Numbered from the stretch's first letter, positions 1 to 9,662 are shown. The stretch is 64,000 nt of DNA from Arcobacter caeni (GCF_003063245.1 NZ_MUXE01000005.1:62001-126000); one strand, 5' to 3'. The notes: generated by a model not told the origin, from the sequence alone. A program made the numbers and translations.

Positions 1-2889
1 TAACAAATTAAATAATTCATCATTAAAATTATTGTTCTTATTTATATTTGTATTTTTATAAATTGATGAAATATAATTATCTATATCATTATTGATATTT
101 TCTAATTTATCTTTTAATTCTAAAATGTCTACATCATTTTTATCATAATAGAGTTTCTTTAAAAACTTTTTATTACAATTTTTTTCAAGTTCAATTAATG
201 ATTCGTTATATGATTCTAAATTTTCAGTTAATGAATCTTTGTATGATCTAAGTAGATTATATTTTGTATCATCTCCACTTAATAATAAAGTTAAAATTTC
301 TGTAATATTAATGTCTTTTTTAATAACTAAAACCCAGTTATGTAATTTCTCAATATCATCTATTTTAGTTTTAGTTCCTTCAAAAAGCTTTCCAAAATAT
401 TGAATATAATCATTGTTGTGTTTAAATTGATTCTTAAATAAAACATATTCTTTTATTTGATTTAGTATTTCACTCCATTTTGTTTTATCACTTGGTAAAG
501 AATTTAGCAACATACTTTCAATTTTATTTTTTGATTGTTTATATTCTCCCGAAAAGAAATTGAAAAATGAATTTTTCTTCTCTTCGATTATTTTTTGAAT
601 AGAATTTATTTCATCATCTATTAGATTATCTATCTCACTAATTTTAGAGACTGTTGATAATGAATCTTTTAGGGTTTCATATTGAAGTAAATCTTTTTTC
701 ATATTATCAAAGTTTTTAGAAAAAGAGACATCTAAATAATTCTGATTTATTGCACAATATAATTCTAAATTAATATGAGTTAAATATGTAATACCTATAC
801 TTAATTGAGAAATATATTCAATATTTTTATTGTTTGATAGATTAGCTTCATTCTTTATATGTTTTAAAATTTTATCAATTTTAACTATATTTAAAATAGT
901 CTTTTCAAATAATTCAATGTATGTTTCTAAACCTTCTACATTTTTTGTTATATCTGATATTTTATTTTTTATGTTTAAATAGTTATGCAGATATTCATTA
1001 TATACATTTGTATTAAATAACATTTTTGACAAAATATCTTTTGAAAAATCTTTAAAATCAGCTTCATCAAATTCTTTTATAAATTCATATATTTTCTTAG
1101 TCTCTTGATATTCATTTGAAATATTTATATTTAAAGAATCATACTCTTTTTGAATAAAAATAAAATTGTTTTTTAATACTTTAAGTGTTTCTATAAAAGA
1201 ATCTATATCAACAAAATTTAGATTAAATGTATCTAATCCTTTCCAGTAAAATGTATTAAAATCATACTCTTTTAAAAATGTTTTATATTTCTTTAATTCT
1301 TCAATAGTATTTGAATATTTATAAGCAGTATATTCATTGGCATTTAGTACATCAAATTTTAAATATTTAGATGAATTATTGTATTTTTCAACTAACCAAA
1401 AAATTGTATAGGCTTTCTTTTCTATTCCTCCATATGATTCATGCAATAAATCTATATATTCTTTTAATTCTTTTTTCTTTGCTTCAATTTGTTCTATTGT
1501 TGTTTCTATATACTCAACAGTACTATATTTTGTTTCTACCCTTTTTTTTATGCTTTCTAATATTTTTGTTTTTTGTGATTTATTGCTGTGCAATTCTAAA
1601 CAGAAATCAGAAAGACCTATTGAATCGAGTCTTTTATATACAACTTCTAATGCAGCAAGTTTTTCTGAAACGAATAAAACAGATTTTCCTTCTGATAATA
1701 ATACAGCAATCAAATTAGAAATAGTTTGAGATTTTCCAGTTCCAGGAGGTCCTTCGATTACAACATTTTTCCCATTTAATACATCAACGATAGCACTATG
1801 TTGAGATGAGTCAGCATTCATTACAAGAGAAATATTATTAGCTAATTTATCTGAATCTATGTCATACTCTTCTGCAAACATAGATGCTTCAGATATTTCT
1901 TTTCCTTCAAAAATATCTATAAATATTTTTTTGTCAGATAAAGGAGTTCCATCTTGCCAATTTTCTTCCTTTAAATCTTGATACATTAAGATTTTTCCAA
2001 ATTTTAAAAAATCTATTGCAATTTCGTGTTTTAATGACCACTCTTTTTGATATTGGATTACTTCTTTTACTTCTTTTAAATATTCATAATATGTTTGTTC
2101 TTCTGTTAGTTCTGGAAGAATAATTTCAAAATCATTATTTAGTTTTTCAGCTAAAGACCTATTTGTATCAATTCCAGCTCCACTATATTCTAATGTAAAT
2201 TCATATTTATTGTTTCTCTTTTCTTTGTTCAATACAATAGGAATACTGATTAATGGAGAACTATTAAATTGTTCAGAATTCTTAGCTTCTTTCCATTTTA
2301 ATAATCCAAGTACAAGATAAAGCATATTTGAACCTGTTTCTTCAATAATACTTCTTGCATCTCTTTCAATTGATGTTAATATTTTTTCCATTTCATTTGG
2401 ATAGTGTAAAGTTTGTAAGGAGTCATCTGTATGTTTTTCTTCTACATCAGAATCATTAATATCAATTTCTGGAAGCTCTTTCGAAATATCATATCCTAAT
2501 TCTTTTGCTCTTTCTTCAGCTGTAAGTAATGCTTCTCTTTGAAGCTCTTTTTTTTCTTCTTCTAACCCTTCAATAAGAAATATTAATTGTTTTTTAGCAT
2601 CTTCATCTTCATTTATAGTAGCTTCTTTTAATTCTTCTTTATGCTCTTTAATTTCTTCATCGAGTTTTGCTAAATCTTCTTTTGATATTAATGGTTCTGG
2701 AATAAATTTGAATTTAAATTTACCTTCTTCTTTTACTAAGTAGTTATAAATAAATTCAGCAGATTCATCTATTATTTGAAGGTTTTTAGATTTATTAGGT
2801 CGTTTATAATTTATAAGTTTATTTCTTCTTGATGTATCTATTAACTTATCTCTTAATTCACTTATACCTCTTGAAAACAGATTACTCAT
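1..2889 (-). CDS. DUF4011-type superfamily 1 helicase, N-terminal 963 codons (cut by window edge)
   Basis: An uninterrupted minus-strand frame opens with ATG at 2889 (AAGGGA ribosome site just upstream) and stays open to base 1, so the C-terminus lies outside. Residues about 8-30 carry the DUF4011 signature (LRDKLIDTSRRNKLINYKR, similar to the L-D-x-S-x-R-N-x-L-x-N pattern). A Walker A motif, GPPGTGKS, lies near residue 379-386, followed by SVLFVSEKLAALEVVYKRL, typical of SF1 helicases of this family. A Glu/Lys-rich segment near residues 75-140 and a long, probably coiled-coil insert follow. Full-length relatives are usually well over 1,000 residues and end in helicase motifs and often a nuclease-like DUF3320/RAP region, none of it visible here. 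Such proteins recur in defence-rich loci; that role is inference for this copy. Confidence 0.85.
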   Translation of the reverse strand, partial: MSNLFSRGISELRDKLIDTSRRNKLINYKRPNKSKNLQIIDESAEFIYNYLVKEEGKFKFKFIPEPLISKEDLAKLDEEIKEHKEELKEATINEDEDAKKQLIFLIEGLEEEKKELQREALLTAEERAKELGYDISKELPEIDINDSDVEEKHTDDSLQTLHYPNEMEKILTSIERDARSIIEETGSNMLYLVLGLLKWKEAKNSEQFNSSPLISIPIVLNKEKRNNKYEFTLEYSGAGIDTNRSLAEKLNNDFEIILPELTEEQTYYEYLKEVKEVIQYQKEWSLKHEIAIDFLKFGKILMYQDLKEENWQDGTPLSDKKIFIDIFEGKEISEASMFAEEYDIDSDKLANNISLVMNADSSQHSAIVDVLNGKNVVIEGPPGTGKSQTISNLIAVLLSEGKSVLFVSEKLAALEVVYKRLDSIGLSDFCLELHSNKSQKTKILESIKKRVETKYSTVEYIETTIEQIEAKKKELKEYIDLLHESYGGIEKKAYTIFWLVEKYNNSSKYLKFDVLNANEYTAYKYSNTIEELKKYKTFLKEYDFNTFYWKGLDTFNLNFVDIDSFIETLKVLKNNFIFIQKEYDSLNINISNEYQETKKIYEFIKEFDEADFKDFSKDILSKMLFNTNVYNEYLHNYLNIKNKISDITKNVEGLETYIELFEKTILNIVKIDKILKHIKNEANLSNNKNIEYISQLSIGITYLTHINLELYCAINQNYLDVSFSKNFDNMKKDLLQYETLKDSLSTVSKISEIDNLIDDEINSIQKIIEEKKNSFFNFFSGEYKQSKNKIESMLLNSLPSDKTKWSEILNQIKEYVLFKNQFKHNNDYIQYFGKLFEGTKTKIDDIEKLHNWVLVIKKDINITEILTLLLSGDDTKYNLLRSYKDSLTENLESYNESLIELEKNCNKKFLKKLYYDKNDVDILELKDKLENINNDIDNYISSIYKNTNINKNNNFNDELFNLL

Positions 2890-3000
2890 TTTATCCCTTA
2901 TTTTATAATCAAAGTTTAGCAATATATTTTATTAAAAAAGATTTTAGCCTTAAAGTTATAATTATTGAAATAAATATATTTTTCAAATTCTTTTTCCCTT

Positions 3001-3537
3001 TTATTTTTTAGGTCTAAAAGCTTTTATAACTTCTTCATTACAAACTAAAAATGGTCCTTCCATTAAATCAATACAATAAGGAATGGCAGGAAAAACTGCA
3101 TCTAAACACTCTTTTATTGATTTTGGTTTACCTGGAAGATTTACAATTAATGAACTTCCTCTTAGACCTGCTGTTTGTCTTGAAAGAATTGCTGTTGGCA
3201 CAAATTTCAATGAAACTGAACGCATTAATTCTCCAAAACCTGGCATCATTCTATCACATACAGCTTCGGTAGCTTCAGGAGTTACATCTCTAAGTGCTGG
3301 TCCTGTTCCTCCTGTTGTTACCACTAAACAACACTTTTCATTATCAACTAAATCTTTTAGTGTATTTTCAATAGTTTTTTGATTATCTTCAATACATCTA
3401 TAAATAGGTTCCCAAGGAGAGCTTAAATAGCTATTTATCGTATCAATAATAGCTTTTCCAGATAAATCCTCATATATTCCAGCACTTGCTCTATCAGAAG
3501 CTGTCACGATTCCTATTTTTGCTATTTTTTCACTCAT
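3001..3537 (-). CDS. mogA: MogA-type molybdopterin adenylyltransferase
   Basis: This 178-residue protein activates molybdopterin with ATP to give adenylylated molybdopterin, the step before molybdate insertion in molybdenum cofactor synthesis (cytoplasmic). It is a single MoCF domain: IGIVTASDR at about 8-16, the nucleotide-binding TTGGTGPALRDVTPE at 74-88 and NLPGKPKS at 133-140. Length fits the family. Its ATG overlaps the stop of the upstream bioV gene in an ATGA arrangement, so it is translationally coupled as the last gene of the aroB operon. MoaB is the closest alternative; the TPEAT and LPGKP context and the length suit MogA. Confidence 0.9.
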   Translation of the reverse strand: MSEKIAKIGIVTASDRASAGIYEDLSGKAIIDTINSYLSSPWEPIYRCIEDNQKTIENTLKDLVDNEKCCLVVTTGGTGPALRDVTPEATEAVCDRMMPGFGELMRSVSLKFVPTAILSRQTAGLRGSSLIVNLPGKPKSIKECLDAVFPAIPYCIDLMEGPFLVCNEEVIKAFRPKK

Positions 3538-4052
3538 AATAAATGTCCCTTTTCTTTTATATAATATACTGTTGCAAAGTTTTTAAAAAATTCTTTTGCT
3601 TTTGAAGCATCAATTATTTTATCAACTCCACCTAAATAAACTTCTATTTTTGTACCTTTATCTACAATCTTTTGAAGTTTTTCTTCACTCCAATCATAAT
3701 AAAGAAGCTCTTCTAACTCTTCTATTGTGCCTAATTTAAAATATTTTGAAATATCCATTTTTTTTGGAAAAATTACATTTTGTAAAAATGATTGACAATA
3801 AACATTTGCATCTTTTTTAAAATACATAAGTTGTGTTCTTTTAAATTTATCATCATAATTTTGAAAAAATGCTGGAGAAAAAAGTTGAAGTTTATCAACT
3901 CTTTTTTCTGAATTTAAAGCCTCTTCAAAAGCTTTAATTGCACCATAAGAAAATCCAGAAATAGTGAAATCATTTTTTATTAAATACTCTTCAAATAATT
4001 CTGATTCTTCAAAAAAACAAAAACCAGAAAAAAATTTATTAAAGGTCTTCAA
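3534..4052 (-). CDS. bioV: Pimeloyl-ACP methyl ester esterase, BioV type
   Basis: A 172-residue short alpha/beta hydrolase. BioV-type enzymes of Helicobacter and relatives free pimeloyl-ACP from its methyl ester, closing the first stage of biotin synthesis in the cytoplasm. The nucleophile elbow GFSYG is at 33-37 (Ser35), a likely acid is Asp144 in GGVDKIID, and His170 sits three residues from the C-terminus in KGHLL, completing a plausible triad. The start is TTG at 4052, 14 bases inside the upstream FtsH-like gene, and the stop overlaps the mogA start. Compact size and missing cap region match BioV rather than BioH. The assignment is by motif, length and phylum context. Confidence 0.78.
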   Translation of the reverse strand: MKTFNKFFSGFCFFEESELFEEYLIKNDFTISGFSYGAIKAFEEALNSEKRVDKLQLFSPAFFQNYDDKFKRTQLMYFKKDANVYCQSFLQNVIFPKKMDISKYFKLGTIEELEELLYYDWSEEKLQKIVDKGTKIEVYLGGVDKIIDASKAKEFFKNFATVYYIKEKGHLL

Positions 4053-5508
4053 AAGTTATTACTTCATTTTTAAGCATAATTTCTTTTAATCTATTTATCT
4101 CTTCAATATTTTGTGACAATTCACTTCTTAAATCATTTTTTATATCTGTAAGCAATTCATCAACTGAATTTACCATTTTATATTTATTTACAATCTCATT
4201 TGCTGTTTTAGATGCTTTTTCTAAATCTTCATAATTTATTGCATATTTCTCTTTTTCGATTACTTCAACCCCAATAAATCCAGCTAAATCTCTTCTTATA
4301 TTTTCACATAATTCCTGAAAAGATGGATAAGTAGAATTGAGTTTTTGAACACTTTCATCAAATAAAGCAACTTTTGTTTTTGAAATAAAAGCTTTACTAG
4401 CTTGATAAATAGCTAAAATCTCTTTTTGTCTATCATCAAGTATTTTTATCTGTTTTTTACCAAACTCTAGTTTATTTTTAGCAATTAAAATATCATTATC
4501 ATCTAATATTTTTTTGTTATTTTTAATCATATTTAACAAAGCTTCATTTATAAGAGTTGCAAGAGCTGCTGAACTAAATCCAGCTGTTTCATTTACCAAT
4601 TTAACAATATTTATTTCATGATTTTTATTATTTAAATATAATTCTAAAATTTTTCTTCTATCATTTATATTTGGCAAACCTACATGAACTCGTCTGTCAA
4701 ATCTTCCAGCTCGTAATAATGCATCATCTAAAACTTCAATTTTATTGGTTGCAGCAATTACAATAACTCCACTATCTCCATCAAATCCGTCCATTTGAGT
4801 TAAAAGTTCATTTAATGTTGATTCTCTCTCATCATTTGATTTTCCACTTCTAGCTTTTCCAACGGCATCAATTTCATCAATAAAAATAATTGCAGGAGCA
4901 CTTTGTTTTGCTTTTGCAAAAAGTTCTCGTACTTTTTTTGCACCCATTCCCACATAAATTTGAACAAAACTAGCTCCACTTTGATAAAAAAATGGAACAT
5001 CAGCTTCACCTGCAACAGCTCTTGCAATCAAAGTTTTTCCAACACCTGGAGGTCCAACTAATAAAACACCTTTTGGGAGTTTTATTCCAGCTTCAAGATA
5101 TTTTTTTGGATTATTTAAAAAATCAACAACTTCTTCAAGTTCTTCTTTAATCTCATTTATTCCAGCTACATCTTTAAATGTTACATTTGAAGTAACTGCT
5201 TGAATATTTGAGTTTAAATCTTCATTTGATACTTTTACTCTACTTTTTACGATTTCATCATCAAAAGCTGTTGTTTCTTTTTTATTTAGATTAAAAAAAG
5301 CTCTTACTTTTTCTTGTTTTACTTTCATATATAAAGCTAAAAAAAGTAAAATAAATAAAAAAATAATTCCTATATAATAAGAACTTCCAGCTATATGTGA
5401 ACTACTTTTATAAATAGTATAAATAAATAATACCAGCAAAACAACTGCTGATAGTGCCATTAATTTAAAATTTTTATCTAAATTCTTATTATTTGAATCT
5501 TGCGACAT
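4039..5508 (-). CDS. FtsH-like membrane AAA+ ATPase lacking the zinc protease site
   Basis: A 489-residue inner-membrane AAA+ protein. Two transmembrane segments (about 14-33 and 43-62) are joined by a loop of about ten residues instead of the usual periplasmic domain. The ATPase core is intact: GPPGVGKT at 152-159, IIFIDEID at 207-214, and the second region of homology with RAGRFDRR at 266-273. The C-terminal part aligns with the M41 peptidase fold, but where FtsH has HEAGH this protein has YQASK (368-372), removing both zinc-binding histidines and the catalytic Glu. It is therefore probably an ATP-driven unfoldase or chaperone rather than a protease. It overlaps mtaB upstream and bioV downstream, so it belongs to the same operon. 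Confidence 0.88.
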   Translation of the reverse strand: MSQDSNNKNLDKNFKLMALSAVVLLVLFIYTIYKSSSHIAGSSYYIGIIFLFILLFLALYMKVKQEKVRAFFNLNKKETTAFDDEIVKSRVKVSNEDLNSNIQAVTSNVTFKDVAGINEIKEELEEVVDFLNNPKKYLEAGIKLPKGVLLVGPPGVGKTLIARAVAGEADVPFFYQSGASFVQIYVGMGAKKVRELFAKAKQSAPAIIFIDEIDAVGKARSGKSNDERESTLNELLTQMDGFDGDSGVIVIAATNKIEVLDDALLRAGRFDRRVHVGLPNINDRRKILELYLNNKNHEINIVKLVNETAGFSSAALATLINEALLNMIKNNKKILDDNDILIAKNKLEFGKKQIKILDDRQKEILAIYQASKAFISKTKVALFDESVQKLNSTYPSFQELCENIRRDLAGFIGVEVIEKEKYAINYEDLEKASKTANEIVNKYKMVNSVDELLTDIKNDLRSELSQNIEEINRLKEIMLKNEVITFEDL

Positions 5509-6757
5509 TTTTATCAGCCTTTACTTCATAATCATCTATAAAAACCCAATCTCCAACTAAATCAACTGGTGAATCTATTTCTATTTGATTGAAAAATTGA
5601 TCTAAACCTAGATATTTTCCATTTTTAACTGATTCAACTAAAATTTCTAATTTTTGCGTATTATTTTTTCTAAAATTAAAGTTTTTTTCATCAATTATAC
5701 TTACTAATTCATTGTATCTAATTTTTGCAATATCACCTTTTATCTGAGGTTTCATTGTAGCACTTGGTGTTCCATCTCTTTTTGAGTATGTAAAAGCATG
5801 TACATGAGTTAGGGGAAATCTATGCAGATTTTGCATCGCATCAGCCCATAATTCATCAGTTTCACCTGGATGTCCTACAATAAAATCTGTTCCTAAAGCA
5901 TATCCATTTGAACTTAAAAACTCAAAAAGTTCTAAATCACTTAAAACTTTATTTCTTCTATTCATTATTTGTAACATCTCTTTTGAAGTGTGTTGTAATG
6001 CAATATGAAGATGTTTTGCCATAAATGGCTCATTTATAAGTTCTTTAAATTCATCATCGATTTGAATAGGTTCAATACTTCCCATTCGTATTCGTCGAAC
6101 ACCTTTTATCAAAGCCATTTTTTTAAGAAGTTTTGCCAATGAAGTGTGTTGTTTTTTACCATAAGAACCTACATTTGTTCCTGTTAAAATAAACTCTCCA
6201 AAACCATTTGCCGCTAATGTTGTAACTTGCTCTAGGATTTTATCTTCTGTGTAAGATCTTGCATCTCCTCGTACATAAGGAATAATACAATATGAACATC
6301 TAAAATCACAACCCTCTTGGATTTTGATAAATGCCCTACTTTTCCCAATAAACTCTTCAACAATAGTTTCATCAATATGAGTTAAATCTCCAGCTTGAAA
6401 AAATCTTTCTTCTTTTAATAAAAGTTCATTAATATTTTCTTTTTCTGAATGACCAAACAAAGAATCAACTTTATCTTCTTTAAAAAGTGCTTCACCTTTT
6501 GTCCAAACTCCACAACCTGTAAATACTACTCTTGGGTCTTTGGGAAGTTTTTTTAAGCCACTTATATAACCTCTTGCTGTGCTGTCGGCACTATTTGTAA
6601 CTGTACATGAGTTTATTACAACTACATCAGCATCTTTTTCATTTTGAGTTACTTCAAAATCTTTTAAATTACTCATCATTACTTGAGTGTCAAATACATT
6701 TGTTCTACAACCAAAAGTTTTAAAATATACTTTTGGTTTATTTTGTGAAAAATTCAT
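5489..6757 (-). CDS. mtaB: tRNA t6A37 methylthiotransferase MtaB
   Basis: A 422-residue radical SAM methylthiotransferase that converts t6A at position 37 of ANN-decoding tRNAs to ms2t6A. The N-terminal UPF0004 domain carries the three cysteines of the auxiliary cluster (Cys17, Cys51, Cys82). The radical SAM motif CDFRCSYC gives Cys150, Cys154 and Cys157 for the second 4Fe-4S cluster. A TRAM-like C-terminal domain (about 365-422) follows. RimO and MiaB are the alternatives; the FGCRTN start and CIIPYVRG after the SAM motif favour MtaB. The 3' end overlaps the FtsH-like gene by 20 bases. Confidence 0.9.
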   Translation of the reverse strand: MNFSQNKPKVYFKTFGCRTNVFDTQVMMSNLKDFEVTQNEKDADVVVINSCTVTNSADSTARGYISGLKKLPKDPRVVFTGCGVWTKGEALFKEDKVDSLFGHSEKENINELLLKEERFFQAGDLTHIDETIVEEFIGKSRAFIKIQEGCDFRCSYCIIPYVRGDARSYTEDKILEQVTTLAANGFGEFILTGTNVGSYGKKQHTSLAKLLKKMALIKGVRRIRMGSIEPIQIDDEFKELINEPFMAKHLHIALQHTSKEMLQIMNRRNKVLSDLELFEFLSSNGYALGTDFIVGHPGETDELWADAMQNLHRFPLTHVHAFTYSKRDGTPSATMKPQIKGDIAKIRYNELVSIIDEKNFNFRKNNTQKLEILVESVKNGKYLGLDQFFNQIEIDSPVDLVGDWVFIDDYEVKADKNVARFK

Positions 6758-6775
6758 ATATATTTATTTCCTAAT

Positions 6776-8524
6776 TTATCTTTGTATAATTTCATCTTCC
6801 AAATCTTTTGGAACTTTTTTACTTTTTGATGCTGGTCCATAAGGATTATCTGTTCTATTTATATTAATTTGTTGTGTAGGATATGCAATATGAATATCAT
6901 CTTCTCTCATAAATGCATCTAAAATTTCTGTACTTATTGTACTTCTTAAAACCAATGCTGCATAAGAATTTGTTAAATACCAAGAAGATATTACAATACC
7001 TTGAGGTTCAACAAAAGTAAATACTCTAGGTTCTACTCCTGTTGCTCTCAATTGGTATTTATTTCTCATTTTAGAAAGTTGTTTTCTTGTAATATCTGTA
7101 TAACCTTTTGAATAATGCTTTAAAATATCTCTTGCTATTTTTTGAGCTTTTTTATGATTTGAATCAAAAGTAATGGCAATATCAATTCCATCCCAAACTG
7201 TTCTTAAACCTGAATGTGTATAGTTAGCTATTAACTCTGAGAAAATATAGTTATTTGGAATAAAATATATTCTTCCCGTTCTTCTATTTGTTGTATATGA
7301 AGTTAAAGTAATATCTTCTCTAATTGTGATTTTGAATAAAGAAATATCCAAAACATCTCCAACTGTTTCAACATTTCCCTTACTAACTTTGATTCTATCT
7401 CCTACTTGAATTGAACCTGATGTTACAATAACCATCCAACCAAAAATAGACATAAACCAATCTTTTAAAGCAATTGCAATACCAGCAGAGGCAAATCCTA
7501 AAATTGTTACAAGATATGAAACATTATCTATATATGAAAATAAAATCAGCATCAAAATCAAAAATACCAAAGTAAAATTGATTATTTTATTTATCATATA
7601 ATAGTTTTCATTTTGAGAAAAGTATCTTTTTAAAGCTAGTTTTACTAAAAATGCAATTACTAATAAAATTATAATTATTATGAAAATAACAACTATTTTT
7701 TGAACTTGTTGAGATATTAGGCTTTTAATCTCTAAAATAACTTGTTCGATTTTTCTTGTATATACTTCTTCAGTTGTAGATACAATCTCTAAAACCATTA
7801 TAAAATCTTTTTTTTCTTTATCTAAATAAGTAATTTTTTCTTTATATTCTGGTTTTTGATCTAAATTAAATAATTCCAAATATAAAAGTAACTCTTCATC
7901 AAGTTTTGTAGTTAGAGAATCTATATCTTTTTCTAAAGTTTTAAATATTTTTTTATTATTCTCTAATTTTTTTATATGTGATAAAGAATTTATTATTCCA
8001 AAAGGATTTGTAATATTTTCATATTTATCAATTTCAGGTGGATTAATAAGCCCACCAATTGGCGAACCTTTATATTCATCAATTAATTCTAATTCGTTTT
8101 CTTTAACTCTTATTTTATTGTGTAACTGATAAGTTTGTTCATCTGTAATATTTGTTTTTCTTTTTAAATTATCTCTTAAAACTGCAAGTTCTGTTGAAAT
8201 CTTACTATATGAAAGATAATTAGAATATCTTTTTAATAAAATATTATCTTTTAATTCAAAGTCAATTTTTGAAATAGATTCAAGTAAAATATTTATTTGA
8301 GCTATGTTTTGCATATTTTGCTCTTTACTTTTCAAATCTTCAAGTTCTTGATTTTTTTTAACTTCTAACTCTTTTTGAGCCTCTTCATATTTATCATTTA
8401 TGATTTTCTGCTCAATTTGTTTAACTTCTGCCTTATCATTTTTATTAATTGTTGTTGTATCATTATTCTCAGCAGCCCATAAAAAGCAACTAATAAATAG
8501 TAATAATGCTAATTTTTTAATCAA
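6776..8524 (-). CDS. Large MscS-family mechanosensitive channel
   Basis: A 582-residue inner-membrane channel of the MscS superfamily, which opens on membrane tension to release solutes during osmotic downshock. A signal peptide occupies about residues 1-17. A long Lys/Glu-rich, coiled-coil-like periplasmic region follows to about 270, and then three transmembrane segments (roughly 273-295, 312-330, 335-360). The pore-lining region reads SAGIAIALKDWFMSIFGW, followed by the beta domain with GDRIKVSKG. The long periplasmic part places it with large MscS proteins rather than 286-residue MscS. It sits one base after aroB and 18 bases before mtaB. The ligand or tension range cannot be told from sequence. 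Confidence 0.85.
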   Translation of the reverse strand: MIKKLALLLFISCFLWAAENNDTTTINKNDKAEVKQIEQKIINDKYEEAQKELEVKKNQELEDLKSKEQNMQNIAQINILLESISKIDFELKDNILLKRYSNYLSYSKISTELAVLRDNLKRKTNITDEQTYQLHNKIRVKENELELIDEYKGSPIGGLINPPEIDKYENITNPFGIINSLSHIKKLENNKKIFKTLEKDIDSLTTKLDEELLLYLELFNLDQKPEYKEKITYLDKEKKDFIMVLEIVSTTEEVYTRKIEQVILEIKSLISQQVQKIVVIFIIIIILLVIAFLVKLALKRYFSQNENYYMINKIINFTLVFLILMLILFSYIDNVSYLVTILGFASAGIAIALKDWFMSIFGWMVIVTSGSIQVGDRIKVSKGNVETVGDVLDISLFKITIREDITLTSYTTNRRTGRIYFIPNNYIFSELIANYTHSGLRTVWDGIDIAITFDSNHKKAQKIARDILKHYSKGYTDITRKQLSKMRNKYQLRATGVEPRVFTFVEPQGIVISSWYLTNSYAALVLRSTISTEILDAFMREDDIHIAYPTQQININRTDNPYGPASKSKKVPKDLEDEIIQR

Positions 8525-8525
8525 T

Positions 8526-9560
8526 TTAAAAACCTTTTAATATAGTTATAACATCATCTTTTGTAACTTCGTTTGTGATTTTACAATCACCCAAACCAAC
8601 AGGTAAAATAAATTTTATTTTATTATTTAAAGATTTTTTATCTAAGAAAAAATGTTCATAAAAGTCTTCAATATCTTTAATTTTATAAGTTGTTGGAATA
8701 TCATAACTTTCAAGTAATTTTTTTACTCTTAATGCTTCATTTTCGCTCATAAATCCCAATTTTACAGCTAATGCATTAGCCATACACATACCAATTCCTA
8801 CAGCTTCACCATGTAAATATGTATCGTAATTTGTTTCATTTTCAATCACATGCCCAAAAGTATGACCATAGTTTAAAGCAGCTCGTATTCCTAACTCTTT
8901 TTCGTCTTGCGAAACTACATTTGCTTTTGTTTGAACGGATTTTAAAATAGCAGTTCTGATATTTTCATCTTTTGTTAAATCGTTTTGTTCTAACCATTCA
9001 AAAAAATCTTTGTTAAAAGTAACAGCCATTTTTACAATTTCAGCAACTCCTGCTCCAAATTCTCTTTTTGGTAAAGTTTTTAAGAAACTTGGGTTTATAT
9101 AAACAGCAATTGGTTGATGAAAAGCACCAACTAAATTCTTTCCAAATTTATTATTTATTCCCGTTTTTCCACCAACACTTGCATCAACTTGAGCTAAAAG
9201 AGTTGTTGGAATTTGAACAAAATCAATACCTCGTTGATAAATAGAAGCTGCAAATCCTGTCATATCTCCAATAACACCACCACCAAAAGCCACAAGTAGC
9301 GACTTTCTATCAAGTCTTTGAGTAAAACAATGAGATAAAATATCTTCGATTGTTTGCATATGTTTATACTCTTCACCATCTGGAATTGTACAAACGCTAA
9401 GCTCTTTGGCTTTTATTTTTGATTTCAAATATTCTAAATGAAATCCACTAACAGTTGGATTTGTAACAATCACAACTTTTCTATCAAAATATAGTTCGTT
9501 TAATTCATCTATAAAAATTTCATAAGAGTTATCGTATGGTAAAGTAATTTTAACAGTCAT
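8526..9560 (-). CDS. aroB: 3-dehydroquinate synthase
   Basis: A 344-residue NAD- and metal-dependent enzyme that turns DAHP into 3-dehydroquinate, the second step of the shikimate pathway to aromatic amino acids. Visible signatures are the NAD-binding GGGVIGDMTGFAAS, the IPTTLLAQVDASVGGKTGIN block, and the metal-ligand segments GAGVAEIVK, NYGHTFGHVIE and LHGEAVGIGM. Length is normal. It is the first gene of the minus-strand operon that continues to mogA, and its start lies 155 bases from the divergent DEAD-box gene. Confidence 0.96.
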   Translation of the reverse strand: MTVKITLPYDNSYEIFIDELNELYFDRKVVIVTNPTVSGFHLEYLKSKIKAKELSVCTIPDGEEYKHMQTIEDILSHCFTQRLDRKSLLVAFGGGVIGDMTGFAASIYQRGIDFVQIPTTLLAQVDASVGGKTGINNKFGKNLVGAFHQPIAVYINPSFLKTLPKREFGAGVAEIVKMAVTFNKDFFEWLEQNDLTKDENIRTAILKSVQTKANVVSQDEKELGIRAALNYGHTFGHVIENETNYDTYLHGEAVGIGMCMANALAVKLGFMSENEALRVKKLLESYDIPTTYKIKDIEDFYEHFFLDKKSLNNKIKFILPVGLGDCKITNEVTKDDVITILKGF

Positions 9561-9662
9561 TTTTATTTATCCAAATATTTATTTAATAAGGATTTTATAT
9601 TAGCCAAAAAAAGCTAAAAGGCGCTTAAAAAAAGCCATAACTTAAACTAATCTATTTTTAGT

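Noticed and set aside
1371-1718. Hydrophobic 115-residue plus-strand open frame
   Set aside because: It lies antisense to the large helicase gene; its Leu/Phe/Ile run is what Lys/Glu/Asn codons give when read on the other strand.
2829-3011. 60-residue plus-strand open frame across the helicase start
   Set aside because: No ribosome site, AT-driven composition, and it overlaps the well-supported helicase N-terminus.
3051-3382. Two plus-strand frames inside mogA
   Set aside because: Antisense shadows of a gene with clear family motifs.
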